Shown here: piece after piece, positions 31,443-42,945 of the stretch | Position numbering within the stretch: the stretch's first letter is position 1 | How the letters are laid out: every line of letters starts with the position of its first letter | Assembly (NCBI GenBank): GCA_029168955.1 | Contig: JAPDOI010001176.1 | Coordinates: 62,001 to 126,000 of the forward strand | From: Aplectana chamaeleonis | Lineage: Eukaryota > Nematoda > Chromadorea > Rhabditida > Cosmocercidae | Direction: 5' to 3' | Length of the DNA stretch: 64,000 bases | The notes under the pieces: generated by a model | The model's input: the letters and a program-made list of their open reading frames with translations, nothing else | What the model was told of the DNA's origin: nothing | Databases searched by the model: none | Program-made: the position numbers and the translations under genes

Positions 31443-33267
31443 GTTCTAGAACAGTTGCTGCGACAGTATAGCGGGAATATGAAGAGATGTTCTCCTGTCT
31501 TGAACACTACCAATGGAGTTGCAGTTGGTGATGCGACGCTGCCAATATGGAAGGATTACTTCAGTTCACTACTGAATCGTCCAGCACCATCAGTACCTGA
31601 GCTCCCGCATGTTCAGAGAGCACATTACGATGTCAGAGAGGAACCGCCGACTGAGTCTGAAGTTTTGGATTGTGTCCGGAAAATGAAGAATGGAAAGGCT
31701 GGTGGAGATGACAACATCACTGCTGAAATGCTGAAAGCTCTTCCTCCGTCTGGGATTCGTGAAATGACCAACACCATCCGTGCTATATGGATGAGCGAAA
31801 GGATACCCGATTCGTGGAGACATGCGATCATAGTACCTCTTCACAAGAAGCTATCCGTCACGGATTCTAAGAACTACAGAGGAATCTCTCTAGTTCGTGT
31901 CATGTACAAGGTTTTAGAACGTATCATTCTCGAGCGACTTATCAAACATCGTGAAAGAACGACCAGAGATGAGCAAGCCGGTTTTCGACCTGGAAGATCG
32001 ACCATCGACCAAGTGTTCGTCGTGAGAAGAGTAATTGAATCGTGGCAGCGGTTTTCGAAGCCATTACAGCTTGCTTTTTTGGACTTTGAAGCCGCGTTCG
32101 ACTCTCCTCATCGTTAGCGATTGCTCAATGCTCTGCTAGCAGATGGAGTCCCGGAAAAGTATGTTCGGTTAATCGAGGACATGAACAAAGGAACAACAGC
32201 AGCAGTTCGTACACCTGTCGTATTTACGTCAGCTTTCGAGGTGAAAACAGGAGTAAGGCAAGGAGCCGTTGCAGGGCCTTTTCTTTTCAACTTCGCCGTT
32301 GATGACATCATGCGTAGAGTTGCAGAACAGTTTCCTGCGGATGTGATTCTAACACCATCAGGACGCTCCCTTGTCGACCTGGAGTACGCCGACGACATTG
32401 TGTTATTCGCTGAAAACAACGCAAAACTGCAAAGGATTGTGAACCTCGTTTCGAAGTATGCCGCAGCCTATGGACTTCGTCTTCGTCCCGACAAATGCAA
32501 GCAGATGTGGGTCTCTCAGAGGCCTTCAACGGGAGTTTGTGTGGACGGACAACGTATCGAACTGGTGGACGATTTCTGTTATTTGGGCTGTTTGCTGAAG
32601 AACGATGGTAGTTATGCAGTGGATATCCGACAACGATGTGCGAAAGCTACGTCTGCATTTAATTCTCTAACCAAGTGTTTGTGGTCTACCACCATCGCGA
32701 AGGAAGTCAAGTTGCGCGTCTACCTATCCGCTATTCGCCCTATCATGATGTACGGATCGGAGACGTGGGCAGCACCGAAGACTCAGATGGAAAAGTTGGA
32801 TTGCACGGAGAGGAAGCTTTTTAGGCGTTTGCTTGGATATTTCTGGCCGCGTGTATGCCATAACGAAGATCTTTACAAGGAAATCGATGCAGTACATAAA
32901 CGCTTGACACGAGGGAGGTGCCAGCATCTCCTAACGCCATCTCAGGCAGCAATGAAAAGTTGAATTCGACTACTTGGGCATATACTAAGAAGAACGCCAG
33001 AGGATTGTCTCGTACAACACGCTTTAAGAATGCTTCCTAATCCTGTCTGGAAACGGCCACCTGGGAGTAGGCGAAAGTTCCGGACGGATGTGGTTAAAGA
33101 GGATTTGAAGTCACTCGGCATCGAAAGACAGTTCAGGCGCGATGTTTTGTTTCGCAGGGAATGGAATAGTGACAGCTGGATGGAATGTGTTCAAATTGTG
33201 GCTGAAGACCGTGAAAAATGGACACGGCTGACTACTAGGACGGCAGACCTCGGTGAAGATGCGGAAT
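31443..33267 (+). pseudogene. RTE-type LINE, 5'-truncated reverse transcriptase copy
   Basis: Begins inside the reverse transcriptase linker (LLRQYSGNMKRCSPVLN) and carries FLDFEAAFDSPHR, TGVRQGAVAGPFLFN and the catalytic LEYADDIVLFAE intact. It therefore retains residues that the copy at 19705-22960 has lost. A single G-to-T change makes CGTTAGCG a stop at 32118-32120; a second stop lies at 32963. Frames 31371-32117, 32121-32963 and 33030-33299 are one reading frame region. The endonuclease is absent. 5' truncation is usual for target-primed reverse transcription. It lies antisense to the receptor gene. Confidence 0.9.
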
Positions 33268-33440
33268 CAAAAATTGAGCTAGAGAAGCATGGTGGATGAG
33301 TTTACCGAGGCTCGTAACTTCAGTCTTTTGCAGCCGATGTATGCGAGCAGACCTGAGTAAAGAGAGAAGTCGAGAATGAAGAGAAGAACGGGGCCAATAT
33401 TCGGAAACCATCGCTCATCTCACGATTTCAAGCCATCATT
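33268..33440. mobile_element. fragment of AGGCACTGTTCGCG family element
   Basis: AAAAATTGAGCTAGAGAAGC to CGATTTCAAGC matches the middle of 58697-59181. It lacks both TIRs and joins the LINE 3' end directly. Confidence 0.65.
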
Positions 33441-33557
33441 TGTCCACGTCGGTGGGTGGGCAATGGGCTTTTGGGGTTTGCCTTGCGCTCAAAGTGGCAA
33501 CTTCGGGCTCTTTTGGGGCTCTTACTGGCTCGTTTTCATGCGTTCTTTCGACCTTAA

Positions 33558-34044
33558 AGGCACTGTTCGCGATAAACTTCATCCTCGAATTTTTCAAGAA
33601 AAATGCTTCTCGTGGCTCTCAGAAACAGAACAGCGTCGAAAAAACGGGACAAAAAGCTACCCAGGAGCCGCAAAACGGCTTAGAAAAGTGGGCGAACCCC
33701 GCCATTGTGGGCAAGCCCGGGCCCTTCCCACCCCTCGACGTGAACAAAGGAACACTCGAAATCGTGAGTTGAGAGATGGTTTCCGATCAAAAGCCTCGTT
33801 CCTCCCTCCATTCTCAACTTCTCTCTTTACTCAGGTTAGCTCGCATACATTGGCTGCAAAAGACGGAAGTTACAAGCCTCGGACAACTCGTCCACCATTT
33901 TCCCTAGCTCAATTTTTGAGGGACCATAACTCCATTCCCAGAAGGTCATGACGATTCTAGAAGCATCATTGGAATCAGAATGGGGCCGGTTTCAAGATAG
34001 GCAAAAAAAAAACAGAAAAGCGATTTTTATCGCGAACGGTGCCT
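33558..34044 (-). mobile_element. TTAA-type element, AGGCACTGTTCGCGATAAA family (487 bp)
   Basis: TTAA at 33554-33557 and 34045-34048; TIRs AGGCACTGTTCGCGATAAAC and ATCGCGAACGGTGCCT. Opposite orientation to 29979-30463. The plus frame 33376-33951 crosses it and is not a gene. Confidence 0.88.
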
Positions 34045-34049
34045 TTAAC

Positions 34050-35137
34050 GTTACTGAGTGTCTCTCCACTACGCATTACTAGTGAAATGTTAAACACTTT
34101 TTTTTATCGTGAACACTGCCTTCAAGTCAAGTAAGTCAAAATACCTCCGTTGTAAGTTTTCGAACAGCTGTAAACAATCAACACTGGCAACAGGACAACT
34201 ATGCAATCAATCTCCGAACTATCAATCTTCAGATTTTTTGGAAGCCTAACGCTAAGAATTTCTGTATGAATCTTTACAACCACGGGAGGATGTTACATCC
34301 TTCCAAAAGCTGATACTGCGAAATGCTCATTTAGCGGTGAATCCGAATTCATCACATACACGTGTTCTACAGAAAGAAGACTTCTCACCTGAAGAACGGG
34401 TGAAACATCGCTCTGAGTCTGTGTTGAATCTGCAGCGCTCGAGAGGTGAGCACTATAGAAATGACATGAAGAAGTACGGGATAGAGATAGGATGATATTT
34501 GAAAAGAGGTTCCACATGTGCTATTTGTCACCATTACCATACTCCTAAAAACATATAGGAAACTTTGTCATAGAAGAGCAATGACTGTGCGGAGAGTCGG
34601 ATATATAGCATCGAATGGCAGAGAAGTTCATCGAAATCGAGCTAAGGTTTTCGCCCTGAATAACTTGCCAACTCTTCAACAACGCACTGAACGGCGCTTT
34701 TTCCCAACAAAAAGCTAAAGTGCAGCTCACCCAATCACTCCAAAGAAAGGCGAAGCTCTGAAGAGTGTGTTGCTCGCATTCATCTTCGGTACTCCTCCCA
34801 CGAAACACATCACCCCACTTACCAAGGGCGACATGAAAGAAGGCATTAGAGACATGTAGAGATGACAATTACTAGGAAGGTTTAAAGTGGATGGGAGAAA
34901 AGGAAGACTTGCGGGATAGCTGCACCAGTATAATTATGAAAATTGTGACATGGAATTCAACTGCGAACGTTTTATTTACTTGGGTTGTACTTGAACATTA
35001 CACACGTCGAACTTTGATATACATTGCGAGTTCGTTTTTCGCGTTCATCTTGCTCGGGGAGAGTGCATGAGAACGCCCTATGCGGGAAATTCCTTCTGCT
35101 GCCCCCCCCCCCCGCCTCCCACCGGCTGTTTTAACAC
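34050..35137. other. no recognised gene or element
   Basis: Holds a small end fragment of a TTAA element near 34110-34130 (ATCGTGAACACTGCCTTCAA) and a C-run at 35102-35113. A minus-strand hydrophobic stretch near 34170-34220 lacks a usable splice donor in phase. Confidence 0.4.
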
Positions 35138-35141
35138 TTAA

Positions 35142-36041
35142 AGGCAGGTTTCGCGATAAAAACGATTTTTGAAATCCCTTCTTTAGAATGCAGATGTGGT
35201 CATCACAAAAACAAAAGTAACTGAAAAAACCCGAGAATTTATGGGTTTAACGCTCAAAAACAAGGCATATATACATGCTAATTACAGGTGTCGGCCGGCC
35301 CCCTAATTAACGCGATTTCCATTAATGCTTGCTTATTCGCCCTTCATTTTGCTGTTAAACTCAGTGTTCACGATGAATACCGCACGGGGTTTGACCCAAA
35401 TTGGGATTGTTCAGTTGTGAGGTAACTAGTAGTGAAGAAACAGCAACGAAAAACGTTCAGAAGAGGCTAAAATAACGGTTTCTAACGTTCAAGGCGTGGA
35501 CGAGAATCATGGGCCCTGCTGATTTCCGCAAGCGCGCGCTAATGGCGAAGTCTGCACGATTCGATCTGGCTGGACGCGGCACATTTGCTTGGCAGCTTGC
35601 CGTCGAAATGTGTGCGGCGCCACAAGCTCGTCCAAATGGCGGGCGGACCGGGAGAGGTAGGCGCACCGGGATAACTTTCAAAGCCATTTTTATCGATTTC
35701 TGGCCCGTTTTCGCTGCTTTCTTCGACCCCTTCCTCTCCGGCATCTGCCAACTTAGTGTTCACACTGAAAACTCGAAAACAAGAGTTATCGTAAATACTG
35801 CCTTTAAAGTAGTCAGTAGTCTTCAGAAATGCTCATAAATTATTGTAGAAGCAAAATAAAAGTTTACAAAACAGGCATTAATGGAAATCTCGATAGTTTG
35901 GGGGCGGGAGGACACCAAAGAATAACTTTTTCCTAAGCGTTTTTTCTCCCATTTTTAAAATTTATTTTCTTTTTTTGCGATGGCTAGATCTACCATTCCA
36001 TGGGGATGGCACAACATCCGATTTGATCGAGAACCCTGCCT
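35142..36041 (+). mobile_element. AGGCAGGGTTCTCGATAAA-family TTAA element with nested TTAA element
   Basis: The left end AGGCAGGTTTCGCGATAAA after TTAA (35138-35141) and right end ATCGAGAACCCTGCCT match 42946-43388. The internal sequence is interrupted by 35359-35803. Right flank TCAA is a decayed TTAA. Confidence 0.78.
35359..35803. mobile_element. nested TTAA element, 445 bp
   Basis: Ends ACTCAGTGTTCACGATGAAT and TATCGTAAATACTGCCT with TTAA at 35355-35358 and 35804-35807. It interrupts the host between GCTG and AGTAGTCAG. The open frames 35457-35838 fall inside it and show no domain. Confidence 0.7.
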
Positions 36042-36049
36042 TCAAGAGA

Positions 36050-36810
36050 CCGCGTCTCCACTATATTTGTTACTCGAAGGTGATTCTTCGGATAATGGAT
36101 CGATCCGGATAATGCCTTGTCAAAAACTGCTGACCATGTATTGATTCAGATAGTGCCATTTTCCGTTGAATCGGATACATATATCCGGTTTGAAAATTTC
36201 GGATAATTTTTGAAAAAAAGCGGGGGCAGAACAGTTGAAGGTGAAACAGGAGTCTAAGGAAGACCAATGAAAACGTCCGTAATACAACAAACAGGCGCAA
36301 CTGCCATTTTTTACTGCATTCACGATAACACAGTGCTAAGTAGTATTATGTTAAAAAGTTTGCGGCTGCTATTTTTTGTAGGAAAGCACATCGTTGGCTC
36401 TAAAACCTTGCCATTCTGAAATTTAACACCGGATTTCCAGTGTTGATGAAATACTGAAACGGTAGCGGCCGTCGTTTGCCGGTTTCTTCTCTGTGCCACA
36501 CTTATTTGTCAGCGACCGTCACCAGCTGCATGACAGGTACCCCAGTGGAACCCTTCCACACAATAGAATATCAGACAAGAAAAAAAACGAGCAAGTAATC
36601 CGACAGATCAAATAATCGTAGAAATGTGCTGCAAGTAAAATGCTCAAAACACTTGCAGTCGGTTTTCTGTACACTAATCCGAAATTTCAAACGACTAATC
36701 TGAATCTTTGACAACCTCGGATAATGGCTCGATTCGTATAATGTAGATTTCCTGAGGTCCGGATACTGATTCGGCTGGAATAATACGTTCTTTCAAAGTT
36801 TCGTATCTTG
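36050..36810. repeat. region bounded by CGGATAATGG motifs, possible unclassified element
   Basis: CGGATAATGGATCGATCCGG (36079) and CGGATAATGGCTCGATTCGT (36718), with further ATCCGG/CGGATA motifs between, suggest terminal or subterminal repeats. No clear TIR or duplication found. Confidence 0.35.
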
Positions 36811-36859
36811 AGCTATGCGAATCTCGAATATCCAAGAACTACATATAAATAACAAGTAT

Positions 36860-37130
36860 GTGTGCCTGTATGAGAATGGCGACCCACGCGGTCGGCGTGC
36901 TTGGCAGGCGGCCGTCGCATGTGCCGCCCTCGGACAAGTGTTGGATTTCAACGACGGCCGTCCCCTCTCCCACTGATTGATCGGCCCACTGCTTGCTGCC
37001 AGCCGGTGCCGGCCTCGTTCGTTGCCGATGGCGGTGGGGACTTTCGCATGCTCGTCCGAGAGCGGCGAACGCGACGGCCGCCTGCCAAGCACGCCCGCCG
37101 CGTGGGCAGCCATTCTCATTCGGACGCACC
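36860..37130. mobile_element. GC-rich palindromic MITE (~270 bp)
   Basis: ATGAGAATGGCGACCCACG ... GCGTGCTTGGCAGGCGGCCG is inverted at CGGCCGCCTGCCAAGCACGC ... CATTCTCAT. The arms remain recognisable nearly to the centre (GCCGGTGCCGGCCTCG). Overlapping frames on both strands are palindrome artefacts. Confidence 0.85.
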
Positions 37131-37139
37131 TTATGTATA

Positions 37140-37970
37140 GCGTCCACACTGCTCACCGAAGCCATTGACCCGATTATTCTATCTTAACTAAGAAATAACC
37201 AATTTTTTTCTATTTGTATGTAGCTGGAATACTTGCACTAAAAACAATATTTATTAGTGGTGGGCTGACATTTAGTACCTTACGATTCCCAGATACGGGC
37301 TTATTATCAACGAAAATTCTGGTTTCAAAATGCAATGAATTGATTGACCGCGGAGCGCACGGTTCAGTGCGAAGATTAGCCTTGGAGCGCGCGGTCCCTT
37401 GAAGGCAGCGCAGCGCAAAAAATCGTGTTTATTTTTTTCACAATTTTGCGCAGAAAGGCTTATTAGGTTGTCAGATATCATAAAGAGACCACCCAAAACA
37501 CTAAGTTTCAGAGAGAAACTCGGTCGAAAATCTTGGAGCATTAAGCATCCTTTTCCTCACGTCTGTCCGGCGTGTCTTGTGTATTACACAAATATCGGAA
37601 ATTTGAACGGCTGAATAGGTTCAGCCCCATCAACGTTTTGGGTTCCACTATTCTTTTCGCCTTTCTGCTGTCAATGACCAATTAAAAATAAGAAGCTTTC
37701 AATACCCACGTCTGAACTCGAAGATCCCTCGAAATGTAGAAAAGAATGCAGGAAATTTCTGCGGCCTGTGGAAGCCTGTCGTGGGGTTTATATTCCTCGT
37801 GTTAGATGATCGGCCGGGAAAACGCCTTTTCAGACCACGGAGCGATTTTCACGAGCCTATAGCATTGTGAATACACAACATTGAAATCTCAAGTTTCGCC
37901 AACTATCTCCACTTGGTTCAAACATGATTGAGAAAAAAAAACCCAGATGTGGTTTTCTGAGCGGAGGCTG
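37140..37970. other. no recognised gene or element
   Basis: Short frames at 37214-37402 and 37399-37614 lack motifs and splice context. Confidence 0.4.
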
Positions 37971-37977
37971 CCCTTAA

Positions 37978-38453
37978 AGGCACCGTCTAGGCTCAGGGAC
38001 GAAATCTAAGAATTCCACATGATTGTGGAGTAGACCCACCCTATATAACAACTGCCAAGTACGAACCCTCAATTCCCACAAATAAGCGAGATATAGGAGG
38101 AAGCCACCCTGGGGAGACCACATCAGGAAGCCACTTTGACACGCCCCTTTTGCGATCTTTAGAGCTCAACAGTGACGAGATGAGCAATGGTTTTCAAACA
38201 ATAGCCCCGTTCTTCCCTTTGTTCTCAGTCTCTCTCTCTATTCAAGTCGGCCCGCGTACATCGGTTGCAGATGACGAAAGTTACAAGCCTCGGACAACTC
38301 GTCTACCACACTTCCGCAGCTCAATTTCTGAGAGGCCATAACTACGTTCCCAGGGGGTCTTGAGCGATTCCAAAGACATAATTGGAATCAGCGTGGGACC
38401 GTTTCCAAGATAGGCAAAAATAAAAAAAACGATTTTGAGGTTTAACTGTGCCT
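37978..38453 (+). mobile_element. TTAA-type element, AGGCACCGTCTAGGC subfamily (476 bp)
   Basis: TTAA at 37974-37977 and 38454-38457. The right TIR ends ACTGTGCCT. The interior (TTACAAGCCTCGGACAACTCGT, AATTTCTGAG) is shared with the AGGCACTGTTCGCG family and with 60251-60728. Confidence 0.8.
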
Positions 38454-38789
38454 TTAAGTGGTAAATCGTGAGTCGAGTGCTCCGTGGGCAACGATTCGGG
38501 GAGGGGAACATCCGGCTGTTGTTTTTTCTATTGACTGATAACAGAATTTTTTTTGTCCTCGAGAGTTTCCGCTTCCTCCTATATGTGAGTACGACGGGAA
38601 CGTCTGAAAAAGTTTCCTACAGGAAAGACATTTCATGATGGGACCCCCGTCAGAGCTGGTCGCCCGGCTGAGCTCCACCTGTCCCATACGCACCAAAAAC
38701 GTGGAAGATTTGTGCAAAAATTTCACCTGACATGTTTGGGTTTGTTGATTGATTCCACAGCTCACGGCGGCGTGGATCCCAGCTGTGAA

Positions 38790-38925
38790 GGCTTACGTAT
38801 AGTCAAGCGGCAAAAGTCGCTCCGCCACGCTGAAGGATAGAGGGCGGCTACACAGCTTCGTGCCTGCCCTTCATTCCCCATCATTGCGGCGCGACTTTAG
38901 CCGCCAGACTACGCGTTGGCCTTGA
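38790..38925. repeat. small inverted repeat (AGTC.AGCGGCAAAAGTCGC)
   Basis: AGTCAAGCGGCAAAAGTCGC at 38802-38821 pairs with GCGACTTTAGCCGCCAGACT at 38890-38909. Possibly a MITE; flanks unclear. Confidence 0.55.
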
Positions 38926-39256
38926 AGGCAGCGTCCGCACGCACAGAAAACTACATCTGGATTTTTTCAATCCAATGTTTGAACCAAGTGTTGGCGAAGC
39001 TTGATACTTCAACGTTGCGTATTCATAATGCTAAAGGGTTGCGAAAACTGCTCCGTGGTCTGAAAAGGCGTTTTCCCGGTCGATCATCTAGCACGAGGAA
39101 CAGAAGCGCCACGATAGGCTCCGACAGGCCGCGAAAATCCGAAATTCTTTATTCTTTTATCCAAGAGATCCTCTTGTCACTGCTGTCGGTCGCGTGCGTG
39201 TGAGCCACTATGCTGCGTCTCCACATTTTCTTGCTCTCTCCCCTCACACCCCTTAA

Positions 39257-39848
39257 AGGCATCGTACACGATGGAAACCGAATTCCAGATTTTGTGTTCA
39301 GTCGGACTAGTGGGTCATAACAATGTAACTCAGAAAGTTTGGAGTCTCAAAATCACCTCTGAATGAAGATTTGCTTACCTCAAAAGGGCTTCCTTGGGGT
39401 CGACCTGTTGTTACAAGGAACAAAACTCCGTGGTCTCTGCCAGCCATTGGGCGTTGACGCATCGTAGGACGCAATGCACACGCCACTCAATTTCACGTTC
39501 GACATCGATCGAAAGCAGCTGACAGCAGTGGACACAGCAGGTTAGTAACTCTTTTTAATTTCGTTCCGAAAAATGATCGCTTGTCTGAATGACGTCTTCG
39601 GTGAATTGCTTCCAACGCTGCGCCAGGGAACGAATCTTAGAACTGTTCCTTGCGTTCTTCGCGCAACTATCCCATGTTGATGCCAGCGGGAACTTCAAAT
39701 TTGTTTTGAGCTTTCTTACAATGGGTTTTTTCTTGTAAAGTTGACGTTTATGAAGGGGCTTCTTGCAGCCTTTAGTCACTATGTATAGGGATGTAACAAC
39801 ACGAAAACGTCAAAAACCCAAGTATGGTTTTCATCGTGTACGATGCCT
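39257..39848 (+). mobile_element. TTAA-type element, AGGCATCGTACACGATG family (592 bp)
   Basis: TIRs AGGCATCGTACACGATGGAA and TTTTCATCGTGTACGATGCCT, TTAA at 39253-39256 and 39849-39852. First link of the five-element chain. Confidence 0.88.
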
Positions 39849-39972
39849 TTAAAGGCAGTGGTCACGACGAAAAATGTTATCGAAAAAACTACAAAAATCT
39901 GCTCAGATCAAAACCAGCTCATAAACTATGAAGGTAGCGCGGTGAAGAACGGGCTAGAATTGGAGTCATTAA

Positions 39973-40524
39973 AGGCATAGTGCGCGCAAGAAACCGTATC
40001 TCATTTTTTCATGTTTTTGCAAAGGCAATTCTCTGACGTTCAGAATAAGCGTGGAAAGGCTCCACAAAACCACAACTTTCACGAGAAAACTCGTTTTGAA
40101 ACGTCTCGAATTATTCTCTTCCCACCCCTCCGTCAATTTCGGTGTGTCTGGTGCAATACGTCGGAAGTTTTTTTTCGCAAATGTCGGATGTGTTTTTTGC
40201 TTCAAACTTATTGAGTGGGTTAATTTCTCTTGTCTTTCGTTCACTGGAACTTATTCTAGAAAAAAAGAAGCCATTGGGCAAGTTTGGATGTGAGAATTTA
40301 CCGAATTAAAAATTTCAAATGCTGAATCATCTGCGCTGTGGTGGCGCTTCTGTTCCTTGTGCTAGATGGTTGGTGAAAACTGGTGGCGGATCGTCATTTT
40401 GAACCACTCCAACTTCAGAACCATATGTTTTTGAAGCGCAAAACTTCACCGACGTGGTCCACCGGGCTCGTTCATGAAATTGAGCCTGAAAAATAGAAAT
40501 TGGTTTTCAGCGCGAACGATGCCT
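39973..40524 (+). mobile_element. nested TTAA element, AGGCATAGTGCGCGC family (552 bp)
   Basis: TIRs AGGCATAGTGCGCGCAAGAA and CAGCGCGAACGATGCCT with TTAA at 39969-39972 and 40525-40528. The host reads continuously across (GGCTAGAATTGGAGTCA / GACCCAAAACTTCCAGTTCG). Confidence 0.85.
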
Positions 40525-40558
40525 TTAAGACCCAAAACTTCCAGTTCGTGCACACGTG

Positions 40559-41277
40559 CTCGGACAGTCGGGGCTTAGTACGTCGACACAATACCGTTAG
40601 TACGCCGGCACGAAGGGATCGGCAGAAACTGTGCTGTAGCTGCTGGTAACAGCAGGATATGCTGGCAACGACCAGGAGCTCCTGTTGCTTGTGCTGGCGT
40701 ACTAACGCTTTGTTTATCGTGGCACGCGTGCTATTGCCAGCCACTCTCTCCTAGTGTCTGCTCACACTCTTCCATTGATTTGTCTGATACGAATGAACAC
40801 TGCAGCACCCTCTTGTACGACGGCGGCGGGTATATAAGGCGGCCAGTCTCGCTGAGGGGGCAGTTGGTCGTTTGAAGCCAGTCCGAGGTGGCCTTGTGTC
40901 ACTGTTCGGGAGTAAATTTTTGGAACACTGAAGGGATCATCCCCATCGCCCATCGCGAGGGAAGCCTCCTGGTTGCGGACCGCGGCGAGGATGTTCTCCT
41001 TGCTGCCGGCCGTGACAAGAATTATATCCAACACCGGTAAGGAGGGTGGCTGTCTAAATTCTGTCGATAATGAGCGTTAGTACGCCAGCATACGTTGGCA
41101 GGATATTCTGCCGCAACCAGCAGCTCCTGCACACAACGAGCGTTAGTATGCCAGCATACGTTGGCAGGATATTCTGCCGCAACCATCAGCTCCTGCACAC
41201 AACGAGCGTTAGTATGCCAGGTTTGCCCTGGCGCACTAACGGTATTGTGCCGACGTACTAAGCCCCGACTGTCTGAG
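40559..41277 (+). mobile_element. CTC...GAG element, copy 2, intact (719 bp)
   Basis: Ends CTCGGACAGTCGGGGCTTAG and CTAAGCCCCGACTGTCTGAG; TG on both sides (40557-40558, 41278-41279). The interior has paired repeats of GCGTTAGTACGCCAGCATAC, hairpins of CAGCAGGAGCTCCTG type, a TATATAAGGCGGCC block at 40834 and AAATTTTTGGAAC at 40913-40925. No protein gene. Confidence 0.86.
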
Positions 41278-41394
41278 TGCATAGAAAGATCACAGTCTCA
41301 TGCCAAGCAGACAAAAATCATCGACACTCAGAGGAAGAAATAAATGCCTATTTACCTAATAAAAACAATTGAGCACTGAAAGCAAGCACTTCAG

Positions 41395-42177
41395 GCCATT
41401 GGTATACCTCCCTGTCGCTGCAGCGACAGGTTTCGACAACTATCACTCATCGTGTCGGGACCAGCACCGGCGCTATGGCAGGGTCGGCAGCGGGATCAGT
41501 TTGCGTGCGCTCGTCGCTGGAACAGGTCGCTGAGGGGTGTTATAGTTTTCGCTGACGTAACCCTGGTACACTCCGTCGCCGCAGCGACGGCCCGTCGCTG
41601 TGCTGCGCACAGCGACGGGCTGTCGCTAACTCCCTGGACTCCATAGATTGATTTATTTCATGCTGTTGTATGTAATTTTGGCATAGCATAGACAGTAGAG
41701 TGACACTAAAAGACATTATAGTTTTGTACGTTTCGGTTTAGTTGTTTGCCTGCAGTTTTTTCAATTCGGTATTTATGTGCTGCAATTATTCCATTCAATT
41801 ACTCATAGCTCGTTCTTTTTATTTATACATTTTTCTAGGCTGTCGAATTTATGGATTCTATCCCTAGCCGAAGTATTTTGCCTCTTCTTTGAAACTAGAT
41901 TTTCCGCTTCCCCAACTACCAACTAAAAACAGGGATGGTTAAAACTACTATAATGATGATCATAGTGGGACAGAATGTGAAAACAATCGGAAATGTTACG
42001 GAATCCCATATAAACTGTGATGGCATGACCATAATCGAATTCTTTTTTTTTTGCTGTGCAGATGCGCGTGTGCGGAAATGTCAGTACGCAAAAGCGCGTG
42101 GAATTCAATGCGGCGACGAAGACTTCGTCGCCGTGTCCGTCGCCGGCGACCGGCTGTCGCTGAAGTATACCAATGGC
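41395..42177. mobile_element. TIR element with GTCGCTGCAGCGAC palindromes (783 bp)
   Basis: Ends GCCATTGGTATAC and GTATACCAATGGC, flanked by TTCAG/CTCAG, a 4-5-bp likely target duplication. Near both ends are strings of short palindromes (CTGTCGCTGCAGCGACAG, CCGTCGCCGCAGCGACGG, GGCGACGAAGACTTCGTCGCC-like). The core, 41640-42050, is AT-rich and non-coding. Confidence 0.75.
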
Positions 42178-42460
42178 CTCAGTCAATGTTTTTGGCTAGA
42201 TGTGTACATAAATCCGAAGGTTCATTGATTGAAATTCAATTTCAAGCCAGCTGATGTTCTTGATACTAGAGATCATCGATGCCAATGATGTGGAGTGGGC
42301 TTGTCCACCATCAACAGACAACTATGTTCAGGCTTCAAATTTGGCTTAGAACAGCGTTTTTTTTCGCGATTTTTTTTACAGGTTCTACTACTCTATACCC
42401 ACAAAAGGGTTCAGAGAGGAAAAGAAGACGAGCGTATTTGAGCGCGACCACTGCCTTTAA

Positions 42461-42941
42461 AGGCAGCATACACGCTCAAAAATGATATCAATTTTATGGA
42501 ATGAATCAAAGGTCTGAAGCTGTTACTATTCAGAGATAACGAAAAAACCGGAAAAAAATCAATTGAAATGAAGATATAACGGTTCGTTCTATATTGACCC
42601 AGAAGTGGACGAGTTTTATCGCATTGGCTGAAATAGCGGAGCTAGCGACAAATTCGTTGGGACAACGACGCTAATGTACTCGTAAGGCCCTTTTTGGAAC
42701 TCTTACAACCTTAGAAGCGTAAGAAATGAGAGAAAATGACCGTAATCGAGCATTGAACATCTGTATTGAGGGGAGGAGCCCGTATGGGCGGGGAAAGGAT
42801 GATTTTTTGACTCAATACGGCTCAAATACGGGCACTTTAACTCGTTTTCAATTCTTCCAACTTCGTGAGGGCTCTTCCAGGGCCCATACGACCCCACTAA
42901 TGTAGTTATCTCAACAACTTTTGCGAGCGTGTATGCTGCCT
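42461..42941. mobile_element. TTAA-type element, AGGCAGCATACACGCTCAA family (481 bp)
   Basis: TIRs AGGCAGCATACACGCTCAAA and TTGCGAGCGTGTATGCTGCCT; TTAA at 42457-42460 and 42942-42945, both shared with neighbours. Confidence 0.88.
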
Positions 42942-42945
42942 TTAA

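Larger units (their letters stand above)
39853..42456 (+). mobile_element. AGGCAGTGGTCGCGA TTAA element holding three nested insertions
   Basis: Ends AGGCAGTGGTCACGACGAAA and GAGCGCGACCACTGCCT. It shares its left TTAA with the previous element and its right TTAA (42457-42460) with the next. About 550 bp of its own sequence is interrupted at 39973-40524, 40559-41277 and 41395-42177, each with flank marks. Comparison with 59713-60246 confirms the intact order. Confidence 0.85.

Noticed and set aside
34150..34300. minus-strand segment IDCIVVLLPVLIVYSCS as TM1 exon
   Set aside because: The usable donor (GAG|GTATTT) gives phase 1, whereas exon 27692-27729 needs phase 0; the TM is also short.
36793..37187. 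overlapping frames on both strands at a GC-rich site
   Set aside because: Caused by the palindromic MITE 36860-37130.
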